A DNA stretch of 64,000 nucleotides from JBDFMH01 sp047238125 (GTDB lineage: Bacteria; Pseudomonadota; Alphaproteobacteria; Sphingomonadales; Sphingomonadaceae): assembly GCF_047238125.1 (NCBI RefSeq), contig NZ_JBDFMH010000001.1, positions 1,302,001 to 1,366,000 of the forward strand, read 5' to 3'. Each line of letters opens with the position of its first letter. Position 1 is the first letter of the stretch. The notes beneath the pieces are model-generated. The model had not been told where the DNA came from. It saw only the letters and a program-made list of their open reading frames with translations, and did no database searches. This document shows positions 63,859 through 64,000 of the stretch, piece after piece. Position numbers and translations under genes: made by a program.

Positions 63859-64000
63859 TCAGAAGTCGAACTGAAGCCTAGTCTGCAGCACGTCCACCTT
63901 TGCGGTGGTGCCATCGATCGGCGGATCGGCGACCAGCGGCGAATTGGTGCCCTTCGCGCGGATATAGTTCACCGCCAGCCGCAAATTGGGATTGAGGTAC
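63859..64000 (-). CDS. Porin C-terminus (phosphate-selective OprO/OprP-like), cut by window edge
   Basis: Last 46 residues of a barrel protein: YLNPNLRLAVNYIRAKGTNS followed by DVLQTRLQFDF with terminal Phe, the usual end of OprO/OprP-type porins. The N-terminal part lies beyond the window. Family assignment rests on this short tail only. Confidence 0.6.
   Translation of the reverse strand, partial: YLNPNLRLAVNYIRAKGTNSPLVADPPIDGTTAKVDVLQTRLQFDF

Overview
The window is GC-rich alphaproteobacterial DNA, most like a sphingomonad (Sphingomonadales). That assignment is an inference. It rests on two very large TonB-dependent receptors, a 1548-residue NAD-dependent glutamate dehydrogenase, a MucR/Ros-type regulator, a ribbon-helix-helix protein beside an acetoacetyl-CoA reductase, and the DUF3489/DUF2924/serine-recombinase trio common in this group.

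Layout. (a) 1-5989 and 10903-33000 hold an accessory catabolic region. It encodes CoA-transferases, an amidohydrolase, a GMC oxidoreductase, two crotonases, SDRs, a zinc alcohol dehydrogenase, three luciferase-like flavin monooxygenases, a P450 strikingly like P450cam (CYP101), an acyl-CoA ligase, a TonB receptor, SnoaL-like proteins, two TetR regulators and one MerR-like regulator. (b) 6055-10917 is an insertion that splits it. It carries the 3' remnant of a serine recombinase, an XRE/ImmA pair, a ParB-methyltransferase fusion and a DUF5681 protein, and is bounded by diverged 136-bp direct repeats. (c) 33752-43320 is a probable defence island of three large nuclease-type genes. (d) 43781-47941 is a mobile-element end carrying a frameshifted serine recombinase, directly abutting a tRNA-Thr(CGT). 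(e) 47939-64000 looks like ordinary chromosome: a PAS protein, glutamate dehydrogenase, a Fur-type iron-uptake operon, phaB, hemH, a molybdenum hydroxylase, a lipase-like hydrolase and a porin end.

How the genes work together. The catabolic genes fit a pathway for an alicyclic, terpenoid-like compound: uptake by the TonB receptor, P450 hydroxylation, oxidation by SDR/ADH/GMC enzymes, FMN-dependent (possibly Baeyer-Villiger) oxygenation by the luciferase-like enzymes, lactone or ester hydrolysis, CoA activation and crotonase-type ring or chain cleavage. Flavin supply genes (RibB-type synthase, dodecin, flavin reductase) are built in. The substrate is unknown.

Most of this pathway shares one operator, GTCAAC-N6-GTTGAY. 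It occurs five times, always in divergent intergenic regions, including the one in front of the TetR gene at 25800-26462, which is therefore the likely regulator.

The most novel-looking part is the defence island. It pairs a double PD-(D/E)xK nuclease, a NACHT-like NTPase with a C-terminal nuclease-like domain, and an N-nuclease/TPR/C-PIN protein.
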